DNA of 64,000 bases from Arthrobacter sp. AQ5-06 (GTDB lineage: Bacteria > Actinomycetota > Actinomycetes > Actinomycetales > Micrococcaceae), in contig NZ_QMKP01000005.1 in assembly GCF_003287955.1 (NCBI RefSeq), positions 186,001-250,000 on the forward strand. Reading direction: 5' to 3'. How positions within the stretch are numbered: position 1 is the stretch's first letter; each line of letters opens with the position of its first letter. The notes beneath the pieces were generated by a model. That model worked only from the letters and a program-made list of their open reading frames with translations. It did no database searches and was not told the origin of the DNA. Below are positions 54,048 to 61,671 of the stretch, piece by piece. A program made the position numbers and the translations under genes.

Positions 54048-54302
54048 AGACTGTCGGCCGCGCCGGCATGGTCGGCGGTCAGACAGATTCCGGCAGCCGC
54101 CACTCCCCCAACATTTGAACTGCTGATTCCTGCTCGACTCCGCATTATCTGGCTCCAACATCGCGTGACCAGGGACGCTTCAGGGGACATACCGCGAAGC
54201 TTCCCCGGTTTTTCCTGGCCAGGGGCCGCGGACGCCCGCCCCCCGCCGCTTTACACATCGTTCCGGGTAGACCACACGACCCCCGGACGTTGGAGGAAAC
54301 CT
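54048..54302. other. Unassigned region after iclR
   Basis: No gene or hairpin recognised between the restored iclR stop and a GGAGGAAACCT ribosome-binding site at 54292-54302. Confidence 0.4.
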
Positions 54303-54475
54303 ATGACCACCCCTCAGGCCATCTTTGCCCTGGCACATGCGCCGCAAGCCTGGTGATTCTGTCAGTAACGGTTCTGATCTTGATGCTGCTCATTTGCCGC
54401 GCGGTCCTCGGCAACGATCACGAGCATCGCCGGTCAGCTCATCGCAGATCGAGGCCTCCCGGGTTCTTCCCTAGT
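54303..54475 (+). pseudogene. Small membrane protein remnant cut by an IS element
   Basis: ATG 54303 follows a strong GGAGG ribosome-binding site and reads MTTPQAIFALA before stopping at 54354. The neighbouring frame continues with a membrane helix, ASLVILSVTVLILMLLI, and GNDHEHRR until the IS end at 54480. It is probably a one-helix protein, frameshifted and truncated. Its identity is unknown. Confidence 0.4.
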
Positions 54476-54479
54476 CCCG

Positions 54480-55421
54480 TAGTACTACATTCGCTTTTGT
54501 AGGGCCGAGTTTCGGGCCAGGTAGTGGTGCCGTTTGGCGGTTTGCTGGTGTTTTCGGCGCCAGCGGGAGCGTTTGAGGGTGTGTTCCGGGCAGGGCGGCT
54601 GCGCCCAGACCAGATGGGTGAGCAGGTGCCTGATTTCGGGCAGGGTGAGGGCTATGAGCTCACCATCTCCGAGATGGGCCCCCCCTCTTTTTGACCGGGT
54701 GGCGGTCAGGAAGGCGTGGGCGAGCATGGACAAGGTGATGTGCCGGTGCCAGCCCGCCCATTGCCTCACCTGGTAGTGGTCCAGCCCGGTTTCGCCTTTG
54801 GAGGTCTGGAAGGTTTCCTCGATCGCCCACCGGGCGCCGGCGACCCGGACGAGTTCGGCCAGCCCGATGCGCTTGGGGCAGTGGCAGATGTAGTACGCCA
54901 AGGTCCGTTGGATCGGCCAGGGAGCGCCGGGTGAGCAGCCAGTGCTCACTTTTCGGGTCGTTGCCGCCGTTGATCTGAGCCCTGGCCCAGGCGTAGCGGC
55001 CGTCCCCCATGGCGCCTTGGCCGGCGGACCGGGTCCGCCAGGCCCGCCCGGACAGGGAGGCGATCAGTTCATCGGCACGGAACTCGGTGCCGAGGGCGCC
55101 GGTTTTGGCAATGACCCGTTGGTTCATCGGCACGGCGAGCACATACGAAACATTGCGCTCCTGCAGCGTGGTGCGCAGTTTGGCGTGCTGGCCGCAGACG
55201 GCGTCCCCGGTCACCCACTGGGCAGGTACGCTGGCGTGGCGTAGGTCAGGAACACCCCGATCTGGCAGTTCTCGACCCGGCCGGCGGTCCCGGAATACTG
55301 CCGCGCCACCCCGGCCGAACGGGTGCCCTTCTTCAAAAATCACGTCTCGTCCACGATCAGCACGCCGTCGGCGGAGCCGATGCGCCCGTACGGGAACAAA
55401 ATAAAAGCGACTGTAGTACTA
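54480..55421. mobile_element. Decayed IS701-like element
   Basis: Bounded by matching ends: TAGTACTACATTCGCTTTT on the left and, as reverse complement, TAGTACTACAGTCGCTTTT on the right, about 942 bp apart. Full IS701 elements are near 1.4 kb, so the internal part is deleted. The four bases flanking the TACTACA ends (GTAG versus CTAG) do not match perfectly as a target duplication. Confidence 0.75.
54485..55343 (-). pseudogene. IS701-family transposase, deleted and frameshifted
   Basis: The upstream half (from about 55343) preserves [20 protein letters not shown] and SYVLAVPMNQRV, then [20 protein letters not shown]. After a shift near 54920-54940 the end continues in another frame with [40 protein letters not shown] and [13 protein letters not shown]. 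The N-terminal third and about 30 residues before WVTGD are missing. It cannot make an active transposase. Confidence 0.8.
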
Positions 55422-55635
55422 GGGGTGAATGGTCCTAATTCTCGGTGCGAGGTTCATGCGCCAGGCATAGGCAGTGGCGCGGATCGCGTCGGGGCATAGA
55501 AAACGTCCTCGCCTTTCCCGAAGAGCTACGCGGGGCGGGGGCGATGCCACGTTTGCGACAACCTTGCTCGGGTTCCGGTGGACGTACTCAGCCCCGTGCG
55601 TTGCCCAGGGGCTGAGATTCCCGCGCTCGGCCGAC

Positions 55636-57126
55636 TTAGTTTGCTGGCGTTGCCGCCGGCTGCAAAAGAGCCACGTCGGAGTAACCGTTGTCCGCGGTCG
55701 TGGACGGTGTGTTGTAGACCCGGACCATGGGTGAGTCCGCCGTGTAGGCGCCCCAGCCTGGGGCTCCGTTGACGATCAGACCCACGGCTTCGCTGTGCAG
55801 CTCGTCCGCCAGTTCCTGGGGCGGATTGGGGCCGGCGATGTGCGCGACGTGTGAATCTGCGAGGCAATCAAAGAAGAAGGGAACATCGAGGCAGTGGCAT
55901 GCCCCACCAATGGTTGGCGATTGCCAGGAAAACCGATACAGGAAGGCCGGGGCCCCTGCCTCGTCACGCGCCTGGGCGTACTGAAGTGTCTTGACCCTGA
56001 ACATACTGTCCGTGATGAACTGTCCCAGCAATCCTGCGGTCGAGAGGCCAGCGTGCTGTGCCCTGTATTCCTCGATCAGCTCCGGTGATGCACCGAACCT
56101 GCTCAACAGCGGTACGGGGTCCACTCCGGCCAGTGGCGCCTCATGCTGAGCCATCGCCATGTTGAACTCGTGGTCTGTCGATCCGAGCACAAGCGGCTTG
56201 TCCGCACCTGCCCCGTTTCGCAGCAAGTTTTCCACCGTATCGGTCAACAGCTGACCATCAATGACCGGCCCGAAAGTGAGTCCGCCGGTCACCAGCGCGA
56301 CCATGGGCGCCATTGGATCGCTGGCGTCCGGGTCTGCTTCCAGACCCACGCCGCCCTGAAGTGAAAGTATCTGCTCTTCCCTCAGTGAAGAGAACCCGGC
56401 GATGTTGGGTTCCACGCCGGCCTTACCTGCAAGTTCGCGGCCGGCGGCCTCTGCCTTTTCCAGCGGAATGTCTGCCGCTGCACCGGAAATCGAGTAGCCG
56501 CGTGCGAAGAGTTTCTCAGCCCCCTTCGTCGCCAGCAACGTCAAAACAGCACCGCCTCCGGCAGATTGGCCCGCGATTGTCACCCGCGAGGGATCTCCTC
56601 CGAATGAAGCAATGTGGTCCTGGACCCACTGCAACGCCAGCATCCAGTCGAGGATTCCGCGGTTGTGAGGGGCGTCCTCGATCCAGCCGAAGCCGTCGAA
56701 GCCGAGCCGGTAGGAAATACTTACCGTCACAACGCCGTCCCGGTTGAACCCCGCACCGTCGTACCAGGGACTTGCCGGGGATCCGGCTACGAACCCGCCT
56801 CCGTGTATCCACACCAGCACGGGCAGTTTCGATCCGAAGTCCGCGTCAACCGGGGCGAATACGTTGAGGTTCAGGGTTGAGGGCCCAGGAACGGTTGGCT
56901 CCGGAATGAGCGTCACCTCAGCCAGGGCAGTCCGCTGCGGTGTTGCTCCATGCTCCGTTGCGTCCAGGACACCCTCCCAGGGCCCGAACGGAACGGGGGC
57001 CGCGAACCGGCGTTCTCCCACCGGAGGCTGCGCATAGGGAATTCCGAGGAAACTGGCGGACTCTCCTCGGAGACTGCCTCGGACGGTGCCGAGTGCGGTG
57101 GGGATCTCGATGGTTTGACTGGTCAT
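55636..57126 (-). CDS. Type B carboxylesterase (ROK-controlled)
   Basis: A 496-residue esterase of the COesterase family. FLGIPYAQPPVGERRF opens the fold, HGGGFVAG is the oxyanion block, GQSAGGGAVLTLL holds the nucleophile Ser, and a His lies in GGACHCLDVPFFFD. It has no signal peptide. Upstream a TTGAAC / CATACT promoter is overlapped by the palindrome at 57218-57238, which is the same as that before the ROK gene, so the ROK repressor should control it. Substrate unknown; sugar or phenolic esters are plausible. Confidence 0.88.
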   Translation of the reverse strand: MTSQTIEIPTALGTVRGSLRGESASFLGIPYAQPPVGERRFAAPVPFGPWEGVLDATEHGATPQRTALAEVTLIPEPTVPGPSTLNLNVFAPVDADFGSKLPVLVWIHGGGFVAGSPASPWYDGAGFNRDGVVTVSISYRLGFDGFGWIEDAPHNRGILDWMLALQWVQDHIASFGGDPSRVTIAGQSAGGGAVLTLLATKGAEKLFARGYSISGAAADIPLEKAEAAGRELAGKAGVEPNIAGFSSLREEQILSLQGGVGLEADPDASDPMAPMVALVTGGLTFGPVIDGQLLTDTVENLLRNGAGADKPLVLGSTDHEFNMAMAQHEAPLAGVDPVPLLSRFGASPELIEEYRAQHAGLSTAGLLGQFITDSMFRVKTLQYAQARDEAGAPAFLYRFSWQSPTIGGACHCLDVPFFFDCLADSHVAHIAGPNPPQELADELHSEAVGLIVNGAPGWGAYTADSPMVRVYNTPSTTADNGYSDVALLQPAATPAN

Positions 57127-57197
57127 TGGGGGACTCCTTGAGTGAACTGATGGTCAAGGTCGTGATCGCCATGGGCATTTCACGGTGCCTTGTGATC

Positions 57198-57238
57198 AGT
57201 ATGGTTCACTCCGCGACATAGTTCAATAGTTGAATTAT
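57198..57238 (-). promoter_or_regulatory. Promoter and ROK operator of the esterase gene
   Basis: On the - strand, TTGAAC (57226-57221), a 17-nt spacer and CATACT (57203-57198). The -35 box is part of the inverted repeat ATAGTTCAA / TTGAATTAT (57218-57238, 3-nt centre). Confidence 0.65.
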
Positions 57239-58476
57239 GTCTTCATCTCGAGCGGGCCAGCAAAATAGCGATCTCTGGCCTGCCATAGCGCACCCAACAA
57301 CGCGGCGTCGTCACCCAGGCGCCCGGGAACCACCCTCACCGCCGAGCCGGCGCCTGCGGCAAAGAAGCCCTTGCGCTGCTCAGCGAAACTCTGGCCAATC
57401 GATTCGCTCAATAGTGACCAATACCCGCCCAGCACGATCAACTGCGGGTCGAGGGTGACCGCGACAAGTTGCAAGCTACGCGCAATCCATACCCTGGCGT
57501 CATCCCAGACCGCTGTAGCAACGGGTTCCCCTACGAGGACGCGACGGCTGAACTCGGCTAGGGCCGATGTCAGGCCGTCTCGGTGGAGCTCTTCACCCAT
57601 TCCAGCGGCGATCAGGACAGCATCAGGTCCGGCGACAGTGACCAGACAGCCAATTTGCCCGCACTCGCACTCGCACCCATCCGGCTGAACGGGCAAGTGA
57701 CCCAGGGCGCCGGCCAGTCCAAAGCCACCATGGACCAGCTTTCCGTCGACTATGAGGGCTCCGCCGATTCCGGAATTGCTTTTTACGTAACAGAGATCCT
57801 GGATGCCCGGGTTGAAGCCCTGCTCCGCAACTGCAGCCACGTGAACGTCACCGACGAGTCGCACCACTTCAGGAATACCTGCCACCCTGGAACGGAGGCC
57901 GCCGACAACATCCACCCGCCCCCAACCGAGATCGGTGTCGGCAAGTACCTCCACAGGGTCACCCCCTACAGGAGCAAAAGCAACAATTGTGAGCTCGGCA
58001 ACGCGACGCCCCATTTCCCGGCTCGCCTCAAGGGCCCTGCCCAAGGTTGCGGCGAGAACATCAAGGATCATCTCGGGGCGCCCCATCGGCCTCCCGTGGG
58101 GCTCCGCAATCCGCAGCAATACGTCCCCGGCAACGCTTGACAGCAGCGCCGTCGCCTTGTCCGCATCCAGCTGCAGAACCAAGAGCGCGACGTCGTCAGA
58201 GGCCAGCTCGAGCGGGACAATCGGACGCCCCTTGCCGGCCTTGTATTTCGGCTGGGCTTCGCGGACCACGGCGGCCTCAATCAAGGAGCTGGCCAGCACC
58301 GTTACGGCACCACGCGTCAGTCCGGAGCCCTCCGCAATCTGGCTGCGCGAACTCGGTCCGTTTTCCGCGAGATAGCGGGCAACTATGCCGAGGTTGTGCG
58401 CCCGGACATCCGCACTCACGAGGCTCGACGCCGATCCAGGGTCCCGTCGCTTCCCCCCGGGCATGTCTCGACTCAT
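57235..58476 (-). CDS. ROK-family transcriptional repressor
   Basis: A 413-residue regulator: a winged helix at residues 25-85 (NLGIVARYLAENGPSSRSQIA, then LTRGAVTVLASSLIEAAVV) and a sugar-kinase-like ROK domain. The zinc motif CECGQIGCL is present, as is SNSGIGGALIVDGKLVHG. Sugars or sugar derivatives usually release such repressors. Its gene lies between two copies of the same palindrome (57218-57238 and 58516-58536), which suggests it represses the esterase on one side and itself plus the PAP2-esterase pair on the other. A start at ATG 58464 is also possible. Confidence 0.9.
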   Translation of the reverse strand: MSRDMPGGKRRDPGSASSLVSADVRAHNLGIVARYLAENGPSSRSQIAEGSGLTRGAVTVLASSLIEAAVVREAQPKYKAGKGRPIVPLELASDDVALLVLQLDADKATALLSSVAGDVLLRIAEPHGRPMGRPEMILDVLAATLGRALEASREMGRRVAELTIVAFAPVGGDPVEVLADTDLGWGRVDVVGGLRSRVAGIPEVVRLVGDVHVAAVAEQGFNPGIQDLCYVKSNSGIGGALIVDGKLVHGGFGLAGALGHLPVQPDGCECECGQIGCLVTVAGPDAVLIAAGMGEELHRDGLTSALAEFSRRVLVGEPVATAVWDDARVWIARSLQLVAVTLDPQLIVLGGYWSLLSESIGQSFAEQRKGFFAAGAGSAVRVVPGRLGDDAALLGALWQARDRYFAGPLEMKT

Positions 58477-58515
58477 GCCTCCAGCTTGTCATACAAAGCA
58501 GCGACGGCCAACTAT

Positions 58516-58556
58516 ATAATTCAAACCTTGAATTATCCGGATCGCCGGGCTAGATT
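58516..58556 (+). promoter_or_regulatory. ROK operator and promoter of the PAP2-esterase operon
   Basis: Perfect 9-bp arms ATAATTCAA / TTGAATTAT (58516-58536). On the + strand TTGAAT (58528-58533), 17 nt and TAGATT (58551-58556) form a promoter whose -35 box lies inside the operator. The palindrome is also 40 bp before the ROK start, so it should autoregulate. Confidence 0.7.
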
Positions 58557-58596
58557 CTACTCAATCGCAGGATTCCCCGAATAGTAAGGAACTGAC

Positions 58597-59271
58597 ATGG
58601 CAACGTCGCCTTTGGTTCGAACACAGCAGAATCTGAGCCCCAGCGCGGCCATGCGCCGGGCTTGCAGCTCCGCAGCATTGCTCTGCTTTGTGAGTCTTAC
58701 CTTGATCTGGCTTAACTTCAACGCATCCTGGATCGGAGCCGTCGATCAGGGCTGGAACAAGTTCAGCCTGGACAACCGGAATGATGCACTGACCGCCATC
58801 CACAGTTTCGCGTCGGCCCTGACCGGAGGGCCCATCGGAGGATCCGCAATCCTACTCGTTCCCGTGGTGGTCGCCCTCTTCAAGCGCCGCTGGTGGCTTG
58901 CCCTGTATTTCACCGCCGGTGGACTCCTCGCCAACACCCTACTTCAGGTCATCAAGAAATTAGTTGGCCGGCAGCGCCCTGAGAATCCGCTCGTGACGGT
59001 GGACGTCGGTTCGTTTCCGTCCGGACACGTCACAGGCGTCGCGTTCCTCGTTGTTGCCCTGTCCTTGATAGTCGTGCGGGCCTGGACATGGATTCTCGCC
59101 TCCCTAGTGGTGGTCTTTGAGATCACAAACCGGACCTATCTCTCGGCGCACTGGTTCAGCGACACAATCGCCGGGGCACTGTTGGGCAGCGCGACGGCGC
59201 TATTGCTTTGGGCCGCTCTCAGCGGCAGGATTGCCCGTCAAAATGCCCAGCTTTCTGCGGCAGCGAAATAA
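58597..59271 (+). CDS. PAP2-family membrane phosphatase
   Basis: A 224-residue protein with about five to six helices. The three phosphatase motifs are complete: KKLVGRQRP (K-x6-RP), PSGHVTG (PSGH) and SAHWFSDTIAG (SR/H-x5-H-x3-D type). PAP2 enzymes remove phosphate from lipids such as phosphatidic acid or undecaprenyl pyrophosphate at the outer membrane face. It is the first gene after the ROK operator, 52 bp before the esterase gene. The link to ester or sugar catabolism is not obvious. Confidence 0.85.
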   Translation: MATSPLVRTQQNLSPSAAMRRACSSAALLCFVSLTLIWLNFNASWIGAVDQGWNKFSLDNRNDALTAIHSFASALTGGPIGGSAILLVPVVVALFKRRWWLALYFTAGGLLANTLLQVIKKLVGRQRPENPLVTVDVGSFPSGHVTGVAFLVVALSLIVVRAWTWILASLVVVFEITNRTYLSAHWFSDTIAGALLGSATALLLWAALSGRIARQNAQLSAAAK

Positions 59272-59323
59272 CGAAGAACCGCTGGCTGCTCAGCCACTAC
59301 CCTCGAAAAGACCGGGAGCTCCA

Positions 59324-60895
59324 ATGACACGACAAACTATCATCGCCGGCATTGTGCGAACCACAGCGGGGCCGGTTCAAGGCAGCATCGAGGACGGTTT
59401 GCTCGTCTTCAAGGGGATTCCCTACGCGGCGCCGCCGGTTGGAGATCTGCGGTGGAAGCCTGCCGTACCGCATCCAGGTTGGACCGGCGTGTTCGCGGCA
59501 GAGTCGTTCGGAGCCAGCGCGCCGCAGCCTTTCGATCCGACCGGAAGCTACGACCGAGTGCTCGGCAACCATGGCACTCCTCCATTCGATGAAAACTGCC
59601 TCACGCTGAATGTGTGGACACCGGCAACCGATTCGGAGCGGCGGCCGGTCCTTGTCTGGATTCATGGCGGCGGATTTGTCAGCGGATCCGGGAGCCTGCC
59701 CGTCTATCACGGTGACACCTTCGCACGCAACGGCGATACCGTTGTAGTCGGCATCAACTATCGGATCGGTGTCTTCGGCTTCTTCCTTGCCGAGTCGGGT
59801 GACAACGGCAACCTCTGGCTCAGCGATCAGAGCACCGCGTTGAAGTGGGTCCATGAAAACATCGCCCTGTTCGGTGGCGACCCGGACAACATTACTGTCG
59901 CCGGCGAATCCGGCGGGGCATTCTCAGCGGCGACTCTGGCCATTCAGGCAGACACCTCGCCGCTCATTAAACGAGTCATCCTGCAGAGCCCCCCTCTGGG
60001 ATTGAAGCTGGACTCGATCGATGATGCCCGGAAGGGAGCAGCTCAGCTTGTCAAGGCCGCCGGACTCGATGACGACGACGTTTCCTCGCTTCGTCACATG
60101 CCCTGGGAAAGCGTCCTGGGCTTGTCCTTTCAGCGTTTTGAAATGGCCACCAGATTCGGCCATTGGACGACACCGTTCCTGCCGATCATCGACGGAGTTT
60201 CCCTCCTGGAACATCCCTTGGACACGCTGATCAACGGCGGGGCATCAGACATAGATGTTCTCATCGGATGGAACGTCGACGAGGCGAGTTTTTCGTTCGC
60301 TCTGAACCCCGAGCTGCAGGATGTCAGCAAAGAACGTGTTGAAGAACGTCTCGCAGAACGATTTGATGCGACGCTGCTGCCTACTGCGTACGAGGCCTAT
60401 GCGGGTGAGGAGCGAATCGCAAAGAACCCCCTTGGCGTCCTGATGGATGTCATCAGTGATGAGCTTTTCCGTCAACCTGCTCTCGAGCTAGCGGACGCCC
60501 GAGCGGCGTCCAATCCAGCCTGGTCATACCAGTTCTCATTCAAATCACCAGCGCACGGCGGTCGTTTGGGTGCGACACATTGTCTGGAGTTGCCGTTTAC
60601 CTTCAACAATCTTGCGTCGTGGCAACATGCACCCTTCGTGGAGGGGATCGACGTCGACGAATTTAATGCGCTCAGCGGCGCAATGCACGCCGCCTGGATC
60701 TCCTTCATCCGCACAGGAAACCCCAACGGTGCGGGCGAAAGGGGCCCGTCAGTAACCGAGCTTCCGGTGTGGCAGCCGCACGGCGAGGATCGGACCAGCC
60801 AGGTCTATGGCACCCAGATTGAATCCGTGAGGGACCCGCTGAGCCTGTGGCGTCAGCTACACGCCACAGCGGGCCGCAAGATGCGCCATCGTTAG
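59324..60895 (+). CDS. Type B carboxylesterase, second copy in the ROK region
   Basis: A 523-residue esterase. VFKGIPYAAPPVGDLRW is the N-terminal signature, HGGGFVSGSG the oxyanion block, VAGESGGAFSAATL the nucleophile elbow (GESGG) and ATHCLELPFTFNN the His block. GGGAG at 8 nt selects ATG 59324; the frame extends back into the PAP2 gene. It differs from the - strand esterase in having GESGG, not GQSAGG. With no signal peptide, it acts inside the cell. It probably shares the ROK-controlled promoter at 58528-58556. Confidence 0.87.
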   Translation: MTRQTIIAGIVRTTAGPVQGSIEDGLLVFKGIPYAAPPVGDLRWKPAVPHPGWTGVFAAESFGASAPQPFDPTGSYDRVLGNHGTPPFDENCLTLNVWTPATDSERRPVLVWIHGGGFVSGSGSLPVYHGDTFARNGDTVVVGINYRIGVFGFFLAESGDNGNLWLSDQSTALKWVHENIALFGGDPDNITVAGESGGAFSAATLAIQADTSPLIKRVILQSPPLGLKLDSIDDARKGAAQLVKAAGLDDDDVSSLRHMPWESVLGLSFQRFEMATRFGHWTTPFLPIIDGVSLLEHPLDTLINGGASDIDVLIGWNVDEASFSFALNPELQDVSKERVEERLAERFDATLLPTAYEAYAGEERIAKNPLGVLMDVISDELFRQPALELADARAASNPAWSYQFSFKSPAHGGRLGATHCLELPFTFNNLASWQHAPFVEGIDVDEFNALSGAMHAAWISFIRTGNPNGAGERGPSVTELPVWQPHGEDRTSQVYGTQIESVRDPLSLWRQLHATAGRKMRHR

Positions 60896-60922
60896 CGTTG
60901 GCAGGCAGAAAGTGTCGCGAAA

Positions 60923-60969
60923 AGTAGCAGCCAAAGCAGCGAGCCCATCCGCTCGTTGCCTTGGCTACT
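60923..60969. terminator. Imperfect hairpin between the convergent esterase and TetR genes
   Basis: AGTAGC...CAAAGCAGCGAGC pairs with GCTCGTTGCCTTGGCTACT around CCATCC, with mismatches and a bulge. It overlaps the TetR stop codon and may end both transcripts. Confidence 0.45.
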
Positions 60970-61555
60970 CTGCTGTCCGGATTGGAGCACTCGACAGGAT
61001 CGACCACATGTAGTCAAGATGGTCCGCCATGTTTAGCTCGGGCTTGAGTAACCACTGCACCTGAAGGCCATCAGCGGCGGCCAGCATCACGGATGCCACC
61101 ATTTCCGGATCCAGGTCTGTTGCCATGCGGCCTTCGGCTTGCCGGGTGCGGACACCGTCTGCCAGATTCAGGCGCATGTTTTCGTATCGTTGGACAAAGA
61201 ATTCATGTGCAGCGTGCTCGGGTTCTGTTGCCGCTGCCGAGATGTTGGCATAGAGGCTGACGAAACCGGGTAGGTCGGCGTTGTGCCTCATCACCTCCAC
61301 GAAGGTATCGATGACGTCCTCGCCCTCCGAGTACTCCGCCTTGTCGCGCTCATCACGTTTGCGGAGGATCTCGGCAAAAAGCTCCTCCTTGGAATCGAAG
61401 TAGTGCAGGACACCCGCCTGGCTTAGATTAACGGCTTCAGCGAGCTCCCGAAGCGATGTGCCGCGGTACCCCTGAATTGCGAAGACGTCCAATGCCGTAC
61501 GCAGAATCTCCTCACGCTTTGCAACGCCTTTTGCGTATTTTCCCCTGCCTGCCAT
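60965..61555 (-). CDS. TetR-family regulator, probable GH3 gene repressor
   Basis: A 196-residue regulator with an HTH of residues 15-60 (ILRTALDVFAIQGYRGTSLR, then LSQAGVLHYFDSKEEL). The C-terminal domain is distantly like the first TetR in the window. It is divergent from the GH3 gene with a 116-bp gap that contains two interleaved inverted repeats (CTAGGT/ACCTAG at 61565-61599 and CTGAAC/GTTCAG at 61579-61609). These are the likely operator. Confidence 0.85.
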   Translation of the reverse strand: MAGRGKYAKGVAKREEILRTALDVFAIQGYRGTSLRELAEAVNLSQAGVLHYFDSKEELFAEILRKRDERDKAEYSEGEDVIDTFVEVMRHNADLPGFVSLYANISAAATEPEHAAHEFFVQRYENMRLNLADGVRTRQAEGRMATDLDPEMVASVMLAAADGLQVQWLLKPELNMADHLDYMWSILSSAPIRTAE

Positions 61556-61671
61556 GAGTCAATGCTAGGTCACCTGAGCTGAACCTCACGAAAACCTAGC
61601 GTTGTTCAGTTTTGGTTGTTAGCATGAACATGACCGGCTGTGCAGGCGGCCCCAACGATGTGGAGGATTCC

